Part shown: positions 1 to 4,979 of the stretch, in pieces
Layout: each line of letters begins with the position of its first letter
How positions within the stretch are numbered: position 1 is the stretch's first letter
Origin: JBAYZQ01 sp041672385
GTDB lineage: Bacteria; Spirochaetota; Spirochaetia; Sphaerochaetales; Sphaerochaetaceae
Direction of reading: 5' to 3'
NCBI GenBank assembly: GCA_041672385.1
Contig: JBAYZQ010000159.1
Coordinates: 1-5,317, forward strand
DNA length: 5,317 nucleotides
Position numbers and translations under genes: made by a program
Notes under the pieces: generated by a model
What the model was told of the DNA's origin: nothing
Database searches by the model: none
What the model saw: only the letters and a program-made list of their open reading frames with translations

Positions 1-440
1 AAGAAGTAGTAAATAAAGCCTTTGAACTAGGACTAGGCAAAGAAATAGACACTTGGCTTGGAGCAAAATATGATACAGGTAAATGCAAACCGGTAAAAAT
101 TAAAGCTACGATTGTAAAACTTGTGAAAAGATGGAAAGATGAAGCAAACTTAGCTCTTTTAAATATTTCGGGAGTACAAGTAATTGTGGTTGATGAACAT
201 GTTGGTTGTTATGATCCTGATATGATGAGAGCTGTTGGTATTATACCTGAAAAACAAAATGTAATTATAGTAAAACTTGGTTATCTTGAACCAGAAATTA
301 GAAAGATTGCAAACCATTCAATTATGGCGCTTACTAAGGGAAGTAGTGATGAATTATTTGAAAGATTAACTTATAAAAAACTCCCCAGACCAATATATCC
401 ACTGGATAAAGATTTTCCGATAGAAATCAAGTTAATGTAG
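1..440 (+). CDS. M81 family metallopeptidase (MlrC-like), C-terminal part; 5' end outside window
   Basis: The reading frame is open from the first bases (first full codon at 3) to TAG at 438-440, giving 145 residues with no start visible. An internal GTG at 123 is not a credible start, because recognisable family sequence lies upstream of it. The visible part matches the MlrC C-terminal domain: an early 'LGLGKEI..WLGAKYD' stretch corresponding to the family's GxG...lGgk region, a 'VVDEHVGCYDPDMMRAVGI' segment (about 62-80), the conserved 'IIVKLGYLEPEIRKIA' strand and helix (about 88-103), and the typical ending 'RPIYPLD' (about 129-135). MlrC was first described in microcystin linear-peptide degradation. 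Most homologues are uncharacterised zinc amidases or peptidases, and the metal ligands are in the N-terminal domain, which is not visible here. A terminator follows, so this is probably the last gene of its transcript. The family call is fairly sure; the substrate is unknown. Confidence 0.8.
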   Translation, partial: EVVNKAFELGLGKEIDTWLGAKYDTGKCKPVKIKATIVKLVKRWKDEANLALLNISGVQVIVVDEHVGCYDPDMMRAVGIIPEKQNVIIVKLGYLEPEIRKIANHSIMALTKGSSDELFERLTYKKLPRPIYPLDKDFPIEIKLM

Positions 441-461
441 AATAAAAAATAAAACTTCGTT

Positions 462-506
462 AAGGGTATTCCAAAAAAGTTAAACTTTTTTAAGAATGCC
501 CTTTTT
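462..506 (+). terminator. Rho-independent terminator after the MlrC-like gene
   Basis: This is a long hairpin. Positions 462-471 (AAGGGTATTC) pair with 494-503 (GAATGCCCTT), with one G-T wobble. After a small internal mismatch (C472 against AA 492-493), 473-479 (AAAAAAG) pair with 485-491 (CTTTTTT). The loop is about 5 nt. The descending arm runs into a T tract (502-506). It begins 21 bp after the stop codon of the preceding gene and ends shortly before aspA, which separates the two transcripts. The upstream side is A-rich, so it may also act weakly on the reverse strand. Confidence 0.8.
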
Positions 507-507
507 A

Positions 508-513
508 TATAAT
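508..513 (+). promoter_or_regulatory. aspA: Possible -10 element for aspA
   Basis: A perfect TATAAT lies immediately after the terminator. A -35 element at normal spacing would fall in the T-rich descending arm of the terminator (about 485-490, CTTTTT) and is poor. If used, transcription would start near 519-520 and leave a very short leader carrying the GGGAG ribosome binding site. The alternative is that aspA is reached by read-through past the hairpin. In such AT-rich DNA a lone TATAAT is weak evidence. Confidence 0.3.
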
Positions 514-520
514 AAACTTT

Positions 521-525
521 GGGAG
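521..525 (+). promoter_or_regulatory. aspA: Ribosome binding site that sets the aspA start
   Basis: GGGAG ends 11 nt before ATG 537. The in-frame TTG at 519 overlaps this site and has none of its own, so ATG 537 is the start. The protein beginning there (MLRREHD..GE.E.P) has the usual N-terminus of aspartases. Confidence 0.7.
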
Positions 526-536
526 AAGTTAGAACA

Positions 537-1925
537 ATGTTAAGAAGAGAACATGATTGTGTTGGAGAAATGGAACTGCCCGATGAAAATTATTATGGTA
601 TTCAGACCATGAGGGCAATTGAAAACTTTAATATTTCTGGAATACCTGTTAGTCATTATCCAGTATTTGTAAAAGCAATAGCAGAAATTAAAAAGGCTTG
701 TGCACAAACTAACCTTTATTTTAAATGGATTGAAAAAAATAAAGCAAATGCTATTATTCAAGCTTCAAATGAAATAATTGCAGGAAAATTGTTAAACCAA
801 TTTCCACTCGATATTATTGAAGGTGGAGCAGGTACTTCAATTAATATGAATGCTAATGAAGTAATTGCAAATAGAGCCTTAGAAATTCTTGGACATAAAA
901 AAGGAGATTATTCCTTTATTCATCCAAATAACCATGTCAATCTTTCTCAATCTACTAACGATGTATTTCCAACCGCAATAAGAATTGCAGTAATTAAATA
1001 TAGTGAAGAGCTAATATATGAAATGGAAAATTTCAAAGAATCTCTACTAAAAAAGGCAGAAGAATTTAAAGATGTCATTAAGATGGGAAGAACTCAACTT
1101 CAAGATGCCATTCCAATGACTTTAGGCCAAGAGTTTCATGCTTGGGCAATTACAATTGAGGAAGATATTCAAAGACTTAATAATGCTAAAGATTTAATGA
1201 AAGAGATCAACTTAGGTGGAACAGCAATTGGAACCGGCCTTAATGCGCCAAAAGGCTTTTCTATAAAAGTTACTGAAATCTTGGCTAAAAATACTGGGAT
1301 GAATTTAGTTTGTGCTTCTGATCTTATTGAAGCAACTCAAGATTGTGGTTGTAATATTCAATATTCAGGAGTTTTAAAGAGAATTGCTGTTAAGTTAAGT
1401 AAAATTTCAAATGATTTGAGGCTTCTTTCTTCCGGTCCTAGAACAGGTTTAAACGAAATAAATCTTCCTCCTCGTCAGCCCGGTTCTTCAATCATGCCTG
1501 GAAAAGTAAATCCTGTTATACCAGAAGTAATGAATCAGGTAGCTTTTGACGTTATTGGAAATGATATGACAATTACTATGGCGGCCGAAGCAGGTCAACT
1601 TGAATTAAATGCAATGGAACCTGTAATAGCCTATAAGCTTTTCTCTTCATTAAGACATTTAATAAACGCTTTAAAAACACTTAGAATTAATTGCATTGAT
1701 GGTATTACAGCAAATAAAGAAAGATGTAGGAATCTTGTATTAGGGAGTATTGGAATTGTTACTGTATTAAACCCCGTTTTAGGTTATGAAACCTGTTCAC
1801 TAATAGCAAAAAAAGCATTAGAAACAGGTAAACCAGTTGAACAAATAGTACTTGAAATGAAGTTAATGTCAAAAGATAAACTAGATAAATTACTTACACC
1901 TGAAAATATGGCTCATCCAGAATAA
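537..1925 (+). CDS. aspA: Aspartate ammonia-lyase (aspartase)
   Basis: Catalyses reversible deamination of L-aspartate to fumarate and ammonia in the cytoplasm; the family forms homotetramers. The 462-residue product is close to the normal length. Motifs seen in order: 'ENYYGIQTMRAIENFNISG' near the N-terminus, 'GTSINMNANEVI' (about 99-110), 'STND' (139-142), 'GRTQLQDAIPMTLGQEF' (184-200), 'GGTAIGTGLNAP' (about 227-238) and the flexible catalytic loop 'GSSIMPGKVNP' (316-326), where Ser317 is the expected general base with Lys323 and Asn325. Gln187 after the GRT motif, where fumarases carry His, and the 'PEVMNQVAFDVIGND' continuation favour aspartase over class II fumarase. The C-terminus 'KLLTPENMAHP' is also normal. 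All key residues are present, so the gene looks functional. It probably feeds aspartate catabolism or ammonia release. It is followed by an AT-rich gap that opens the accessory island. Confidence 0.95.
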   Translation: MLRREHDCVGEMELPDENYYGIQTMRAIENFNISGIPVSHYPVFVKAIAEIKKACAQTNLYFKWIEKNKANAIIQASNEIIAGKLLNQFPLDIIEGGAGTSINMNANEVIANRALEILGHKKGDYSFIHPNNHVNLSQSTNDVFPTAIRIAVIKYSEELIYEMENFKESLLKKAEEFKDVIKMGRTQLQDAIPMTLGQEFHAWAITIEEDIQRLNNAKDLMKEINLGGTAIGTGLNAPKGFSIKVTEILAKNTGMNLVCASDLIEATQDCGCNIQYSGVLKRIAVKLSKISNDLRLLSSGPRTGLNEINLPPRQPGSSIMPGKVNPVIPEVMNQVAFDVIGNDMTITMAAEAGQLELNAMEPVIAYKLFSSLRHLINALKTLRINCIDGITANKERCRNLVLGSIGIVTVLNPVLGYETCSLIAKKALETGKPVEQIVLEMKLMSKDKLDKLLTPENMAHPE

Positions 1926-1950
1926 AAATTAATTTGCTATTATATATTTA

Positions 1951-2028
1951 AAACTTATTTTTTGTTTGAAATATGTTTTTTAAGGTCTTTTTTACAATTT
2001 TACTTCTTTATAACCTTATTTTTTGTTT
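1951..2028 (+). repeat. Direct repeat pair (CTTATTTTTTGTTT) in the aspA downstream gap
   Basis: An exact 14-bp copy occurs at 1954-1967 and 2015-2028, 61 bp apart. Including the preceding bases gives 17 bp with one mismatch (1951-1967 and 2012-2028). The second copy runs into the likely -35 element of the ATPase gene. The word is T-rich, so chance is possible. No clear aspA terminator hairpin is visible in this 140-bp gap. Confidence 0.45.
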
Positions 2029-2054
2029 ACTTCATATTACCATGGTGTTATAGT
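2026..2054 (+). promoter_or_regulatory. Probable promoter of the ATPase gene (extended -10)
   Basis: TTTACT (2026-2031), a 17-bp spacer, then TATAGT (2049-2054) preceded by TG at 2046-2047, one base away, giving an extended -10 arrangement. The predicted start would be near 2061, leaving a very short leader with the GGAG site. An 8-bp palindrome, ACCATGGT (2039-2046), lies in the spacer and could be an operator half-site pair. No experimental support; the fit to sigma-A consensus is moderate. Confidence 0.45.
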
Positions 2055-2062
2055 GTCAATAC

Positions 2063-2066
2063 GGAG
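2063..2066 (+). promoter_or_regulatory. Ribosome binding site that sets the ATPase start
   Basis: GGAG ends 9 nt before ATG 2075. The in-frame GTG at 2066 overlaps this site and cannot use it, so the first three residues of the longest open frame are not part of the protein. Confidence 0.7.
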
Positions 2067-2074
2067 TGAGACTT

Positions 2075-3235
2075 ATGAAATTGTTAAGAGTGGAATATCA
2101 AAATATTAATTTATTTAAAGAAGGAATGATTGTAGATTTCACAGCCAGTGACAAAGTTGTAGATTCTTCACAAGTTACAGTAATTTCCAATTCAATTAAG
2201 CTTCAAAAAGTTCTAAGTTTCGCTGGGATTAATGCAACAGGAAAAACCACAGCTTTAAGGTTGATTGATTATGCAATAAATTTATTAAGTGATAATAATT
2301 ATTTAGCTCATGTAAAAATGAAATATGGAATTTTACAAGACAATTCCAAAATTATTATTGATTTTCTTTTGAATGAAGAAATTTACCGTCTGGAAAGCAT
2401 AATTGGAATTAAAGAAAATACAATAGAAGACGGATTAAATCCTTTAAAAATGTATTTCTACAAAGAAGAAAAAATCTATCGTAAAAATATTAAATCTGTA
2501 ACTTTAAAAAAAGATATATTTGATTGGAAAAACAAACCTTTATACCAAAGAAGTTCTCTTGATAAAAAAAATTTGGAAATGCTTAAAAGTAATCAAAGCA
2601 TTATTGTTTTAGTTACCAAAGAGGATAATGTAAAGCACTTTTCTTTCATTGATTCTGCAAATGGAAATTATTTTTTCTTTGAACAAGAGATTAATAAGAA
2701 CTTTTATAACTTGTTTGATAACAGCATTGATAGAATCAAATTTATTGAAGATAAAAATGTCGAAATAAAGTACAAAAATTCAGATAATATCTGCCATGCA
2801 AATAACTTAACAGATGAATATCATTTTCTTTCTTCGGGAACCATAAGAGGGCCTTTAATTATGCATGTGCTAAGTCTAATACTACAAATTGGTGGTTGCT
2901 TGATTATAGATGAAATAGAAATTCATCTCAATAAGACTTTAGTTGAAGTAATTTTAGATTTATTTAAAGATGAAAAAACAAATCCAAATGGTGCAGTAAT
3001 TATTTTTTCAACTCATTATTTAGAAATTTTGGATACTATGGATCGTAAAGATAATATTTATGTCACCCGAAAAGATAAAAATTTTAATCTTTCAGTTACT
3101 AAATTTTCAGATAAGATTAAAAGAAATGATATAAAAAAAAGTGAAGTATTGTTATCAAATTACTTTGAAAATACAGCTCCAAAATATGAAATAATCCAAA
3201 AGATAAAAGAAGACTTACGGAAAAAACTCAAATAG
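2075..3235 (+). CDS. ABC/AAA_21-type ATP-binding protein (SMC/OLD-like ATPase)
   Basis: A 386-residue soluble ATPase. Seen in the sequence: an N-terminal strand pair 'LLRVEYQNINLF' typical of recombination/SMC-like ATPases; Walker A 'GINATGKTT' (51-59); a long middle insertion (about 70-240) rich in Lys, Asn and Ile; an ABC signature-like 'FLSSGTIRG' (251-259); Walker B 'CLIIDEIEIHLN' (275-286) with catalytic Glu280; and an H-loop 'STHYLEILD' (312-320) with His314. All ATPase motifs are intact. Proteins of this AAA_21 type are often the sensor or motor of two-gene defence or nuclease modules in which a TOPRIM- or RloB-like partner is encoded immediately downstream. Here that position holds only a short broken remnant (3217-3330), so the ATPase may be an orphan. 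No terminator separates it from the PARG gene 138 bp downstream, so both may be on one transcript. The ATPase call is sure; the biological role is inferred. Confidence 0.85.
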   Translation: MKLLRVEYQNINLFKEGMIVDFTASDKVVDSSQVTVISNSIKLQKVLSFAGINATGKTTALRLIDYAINLLSDNNYLAHVKMKYGILQDNSKIIIDFLLNEEIYRLESIIGIKENTIEDGLNPLKMYFYKEEKIYRKNIKSVTLKKDIFDWKNKPLYQRSSLDKKNLEMLKSNQSIIVLVTKEDNVKHFSFIDSANGNYFFFEQEINKNFYNLFDNSIDRIKFIEDKNVEIKYKNSDNICHANNLTDEYHFLSSGTIRGPLIMHVLSLILQIGGCLIIDEIEIHLNKTLVEVILDLFKDEKTNPNGAVIIFSTHYLEILDTMDRKDNIYVTRKDKNFNLSVTKFSDKIKRNDIKKSEVLLSNYFENTAPKYEIIQKIKEDLRKKLK

Positions 3236-3330
3236 ATTTTAATAATAAACTTGTTATCTGCTTTTATGAAGGAAATGCTGAAAAAAAGTAAGATAAAATC
3301 ACCAAAACGAACGTACTATTTATTCTTTAG
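3217..3330 (+). pseudogene. Possible remnant of the ATPase's partner gene (TOPRIM-like start)
   Basis: This frame (+1 relative to the ATPase frame) overlaps the ATPase 3' end and reads, after an ACG at 3217 in the position of a start codon, EKTQIDFNNKL followed by VICFYEGNAEKK, then TAA at 3289-3291. After that stop the same frame continues DKITKTNVLFIL before tandem stops at 3328-3333. A hydrophobic strand followed by EGxxE is the opening motif of TOPRIM-type nuclease domains, which are frequent partners of such ATPases. The picture is a gene that lost its ATG, gained an early stop and lost its remainder, leaving about 110 bp. Only the short motif supports homology, so the call is tentative. 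The same bases are also open in the PARG frame, but that reading lacks a ribosome binding site. Confidence 0.35.
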
Positions 3331-3360
3331 TAAAGCACTAAATTTGGCGCTTCTACTAAA
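3326..3360 (+). repeat. Competing inverted repeats just before the PARG ribosome binding site
   Basis: TTTAGTA (3326-3332) can pair with TACTAAA (3354-3360, 21-nt loop), and its first six bases can instead pair with ACTAAA (3337-3342, 5-nt loop). The distal arm abuts the AGGGAGG site. Stems are only 6-7 A/T-rich bp, so stability in vivo is doubtful. Confidence 0.3.
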
Positions 3361-3367
3361 AGGGAGG
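3361..3367 (+). promoter_or_regulatory. Ribosome binding site that sets the PARG start
   Basis: AGGGAGG, a near-consensus site, ends 7 nt before ATG 3374. It rules out the 41-residue upstream extension that opens with TTG 3251 and has no site of its own. Confidence 0.8.
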
Positions 3368-3373
3368 AATGTA

Positions 3374-4318
3374 ATGAATAATTTATGGAATGCTAATAAA
3401 TGGAAGGAGACCTTTATTAAAGCCTCACAAGAACGAGATCGGAACCTTTTACGAACTTTACGAATTAAAGTCTTTGAAGATACCCTTAAAGATGTTAGAA
3501 ATGGTTTTTATATAACAAATAATGGTAAACAAGTTAAATTTGATGATGATGAATTTACCAGAAAAAATACAATACTTTATAAAGATGAAATTTTTGTTGA
3601 CTTTCCTTTAAAAGTTCCAAACAAACCAATAATTGAAGTTATTGAAGATGATGTTTTATCTGTCACAAAGAAATTAATTAATAATGGGGAAAATCCTGCT
3701 GTCTTAAACTTAGCCAATCGTCAAAACCCTGGTGGTGGAGTTACAACAGGTGCTGGTGCCCAAGAAGAGTATCTTTTTAGATGTTCAAATTATTATAGAT
3801 CATTGTATCAATTTGCTCATTATGCCCATTCTTACAGTTTAGACAAACGAAAAGAAAGTTACCCTCTTGATAAAAACTTCGGGGGAATTTATTCTCCCAA
3901 AGTCACCATTTTCCGAAAAACTGAAAGCCAAGGCTATGAAAAATTAGAAAGGCCTTGGAAGACCTCCTTTATTGCCGTTCCTGCCCTTCATAATCCTGCT
4001 TTGATACAAGACAATAATGGCCTTTATTGGCTAACAGAGGAAATGGAAAATGGTGTAAAAAATAAAATAAGGACAATTTACCGTATTGCTCTTATCAATG
4101 GACACACCCAATTAGTTCTTGGAGCTTTTGGTTGTGGGGCTTTTAAAAACCCTCCTCACCATATTGCTAAATTATTTCATGAAGTTCTGAATGAAAAAGA
4201 ATTTACCTCATCTTTCACACACATAGTTTTTGCAATTATTGATAATCATAATTCACATAAATGGTTTAACCCTAATGGCAATTTTATTCCCTTTAAAGAG
4301 GAGTTTAGCAATCAGTAA
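3374..4318 (+). CDS. Microbial-type poly(ADP-ribose) glycohydrolase (TIGR02452/PARG_cat family)
   Basis: A 314-residue macrodomain-fold enzyme predicted to cleave ADP-ribose polymers or protein-linked ADP-ribose. Seen in the sequence: an N-terminal helical part (about 1-45, 'KWKETFIKASQERD'); the strand 'AVLNLANRQNPGGG' (109-122) leading into the family signature 'GGGVTTGAGAQEE' (120-132), whose Gln130-Glu131-Glu132 are the catalytic loop; 'LFRCSNYYRSL' (134-144); 'YSPKVTIFR' (173-181) and 'FIAVPALHNP' (199-208); and the second ADP-ribose binding loop 'LGAFGCGAFKNPP' (249-261), followed by 'HIVFAII' (283-289). Length and motif order are normal for the bacterial family, and nothing essential appears missing. 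Family members occur in phages and in accessory loci, where they may reverse ADP-ribosylation by toxins or recycle ADP-ribose. No ADP-ribosyltransferase gene is visible in this window, so the substrate is unknown. Its own strong ribosome binding site and position after the ATPase suggest co-transcription. Confidence 0.9.
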   Translation: MNNLWNANKWKETFIKASQERDRNLLRTLRIKVFEDTLKDVRNGFYITNNGKQVKFDDDEFTRKNTILYKDEIFVDFPLKVPNKPIIEVIEDDVLSVTKKLINNGENPAVLNLANRQNPGGGVTTGAGAQEEYLFRCSNYYRSLYQFAHYAHSYSLDKRKESYPLDKNFGGIYSPKVTIFRKTESQGYEKLERPWKTSFIAVPALHNPALIQDNNGLYWLTEEMENGVKNKIRTIYRIALINGHTQLVLGAFGCGAFKNPPHHIAKLFHEVLNEKEFTSSFTHIVFAIIDNHNSHKWFNPNGNFIPFKEEFSNQ

Positions 4319-4352
4319 ATTGATTAATTAATTTTAGGATTTTCAAGAATAG

Positions 4353-4365
4353 TTTAGAATCTAAA
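4353..4365 (+). repeat. 13-bp palindrome TTTAGAATCTAAA
   Basis: Two perfect 6-bp arms around a single central A, 35 bp after the PARG stop. There is no T run behind it, so it is not a standard terminator. It could be an operator or a chance AT-rich palindrome. Confidence 0.35.
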
Positions 4366-4380
4366 TCATGTTATCTCAAT

Positions 4381-4424
4381 TATAATCGAAATTAATATTA
4401 TTTTTACATTATTTATCGATTATA
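4381..4424 (+). repeat. 9-bp inverted repeat upstream of the DUF4143 mini-gene
   Basis: TATAATCGA (4381-4389) and TCGATTATA (4416-4424) are perfect inverted copies separated by 26 bp. The interval contains TTTACA (4403-4408), and the right arm overlaps TATACT (4421-4426). TATAAA follows at 4428-4433. The expected promoter of the mini-gene is in this stretch, but the spacings (12 or 19 bp from TTTACA) are not ideal. The repeat could be a paired binding site for a regulator or a hairpin in a longer transcript. Confidence 0.45.
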
Positions 4425-4445
4425 CTCTATAAATGAGGCAACATT

Positions 4446-4826
4446 ATGGATCATATAAACAGACCCAAATATATCAAAAAAATAGAACGTTTTGTGGACA
4501 AGCCAATAATAAAAGACAAAATATTAAAAGTCGATGAAAAATATTACTTAACTGATCATGGTTTTAGACAAGCTAGAGGATATACTGTAACAATTGGAAA
4601 AATAAATAATCAAGAAATTGATTTTATTGCTAAAATTAATAACGAAATAAATTATTTTCAAGTTTCTTATTTAATGAATGATGAAAAAACAAGAAATAGA
4701 GAATTTGGTGCATTATTAGAAATAAAAGATAATTTTCCAAAATATGTTTTATCTTTAGATAATTTTGACTTCAGTCAAAATGGAATAATTCATAAAAATT
4801 TAATTGGTTTTCTATTAGATTGTTAA
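4446..4826 (+). CDS. Internally deleted DUF4143-family ATP-binding protein (mini-protein, probably degenerate)
   Basis: A 126-residue product with ATG 4446 preceded by GAGG (4435-4438) at good spacing. Three blocks match different parts of full-length (about 400-residue) AAA_14/DUF4143 proteins. Residues 1-23 ('INRPKYIKKIERFVDKPIIK') match the extreme N-terminus, which normally runs straight into the Walker A loop (...GIRRSGKS...). Residues 24-43 ('ILKVDEKYYLTDHGFRQA') match the start of the C-terminal domain. Residues 44-126 ('RGYTVTIGK', 'EIDFIAK', 'YFQVSYL', 'REFGALLEIKDNFPKYVLSLD', 'GIIHKNLIGFLL') match its PD-(D/E)XK-like end. Missing are the whole ATPase core and winged-helix region at junction 1 (near 4515), and the roughly 25-30 residues normally reading '..LENIVYLELLR' at junction 2 (near 4575). 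Both joins keep frame. ATPase function must be lost. Whether the product is a surviving truncated protein or a decaying gene cannot be told from the sequence; the family alignment is from memory. Confidence 0.75.
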   Translation: MDHINRPKYIKKIERFVDKPIIKDKILKVDEKYYLTDHGFRQARGYTVTIGKINNQEIDFIAKINNEINYFQVSYLMNDEKTRNREFGALLEIKDNFPKYVLSLDNFDFSQNGIIHKNLIGFLLDC

Positions 4827-4863
4827 AGCTAATGGAAGATCTCTTCTTATTGCAGGTAAAATC

Positions 4864-4881
4864 TTAAGGGTACAACCTTAA
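4864..4881 (+). repeat. Short hairpin TTAAGG...CCTTAA
   Basis: Six-bp perfect arms (4864-4869 and 4876-4881) with a 6-nt loop lie 38 bp after the DUF4143 mini-gene stop and 13 bp before the next -35 element. No T tract follows, so it is a poor terminator. It could be a weak terminator-like structure or an operator upstream of the following promoter. Confidence 0.3.
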
Positions 4882-4894
4882 TTAAATCATTCAA

Positions 4895-4923
4895 TTGACA
4901 CTATAATGATTTTTTTCTAGAAT
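4895..4923 (+). promoter_or_regulatory. Sigma-A type promoter of the C26 hydrolase gene
   Basis: Consensus TTGACA (4895-4900), a 17-bp spacer, and TAGAAT (4918-4923, one mismatch to TATAAT). Transcription is expected near 4930, giving a leader of about 50 nt. A TATAAT also occurs inside the spacer (4902-4907) but lacks a good -35. This is the strongest promoter in the window and marks the right border of the accessory island. Confidence 0.8.
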
Positions 4924-4942
4924 AAGGAGATTTTAATCCCTT
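4924..4942 (+). promoter_or_regulatory. Imperfect palindrome at the transcription start of the C26 gene
   Basis: AAGG-A-GATT / AATC-CCTT: 8 paired bases with one bulged A around the centre, placed directly after the -10 element. As DNA it could be an operator covering the start point; as RNA it would be a small 5' hairpin. No regulator is identifiable here. Confidence 0.3.
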
Positions 4943-4979
4943 AGTAAAATAGAAATCTACACGAAGGAGTGTTATAGGA

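Noticed and set aside
123..440. Separate small gene starting at GTG 123
   Set aside because: MlrC C-terminal family sequence continues upstream without interruption to the window edge, so the GTG is an internal Val codon.
519..536. TTG 519 as the aspA start
   Set aside because: It overlaps the GGGAG site that serves ATG 537, and aspartases normally begin close to the 'RxEHD' motif that follows ATG 537.
540..761. Reverse-strand open frame of 73 codons
   Set aside because: It lies wholly opposite the strongly conserved N-terminal part of aspA, is rich in Phe/Ile/Cys as expected for antisense of AT-rich coding DNA, and shows no family features.
537..1925. Class II fumarase instead of aspartase
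   Set aside because: The GRTQ form of the active-site motif (Gln in place of fumarase His) and the aspartase-type sequence after the GSSIMPGKVNP loop favour AspA.
1926..2065. aspA terminator
   Set aside because: The gap has T runs but no GC-containing stem in front of them, so a rho-independent terminator cannot be supported.
3251..3373. N-terminal extension of PARG from TTG 3251
   Set aside because: There is no ribosome binding site before 3251, the 41 residues do not look like PARG, and a near-consensus AGGGAGG directly precedes ATG 3374. The stretch is better explained as the partner-gene remnant in another frame.
4402..4426. TTTACA/TATACT as a standard promoter for the DUF4143 mini-gene
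   Set aside because: The spacer is only 12 bp, too short for sigma-A. TATAAA at 4428 gives 19 bp, which is marginal, so I did not list a promoter as a feature.
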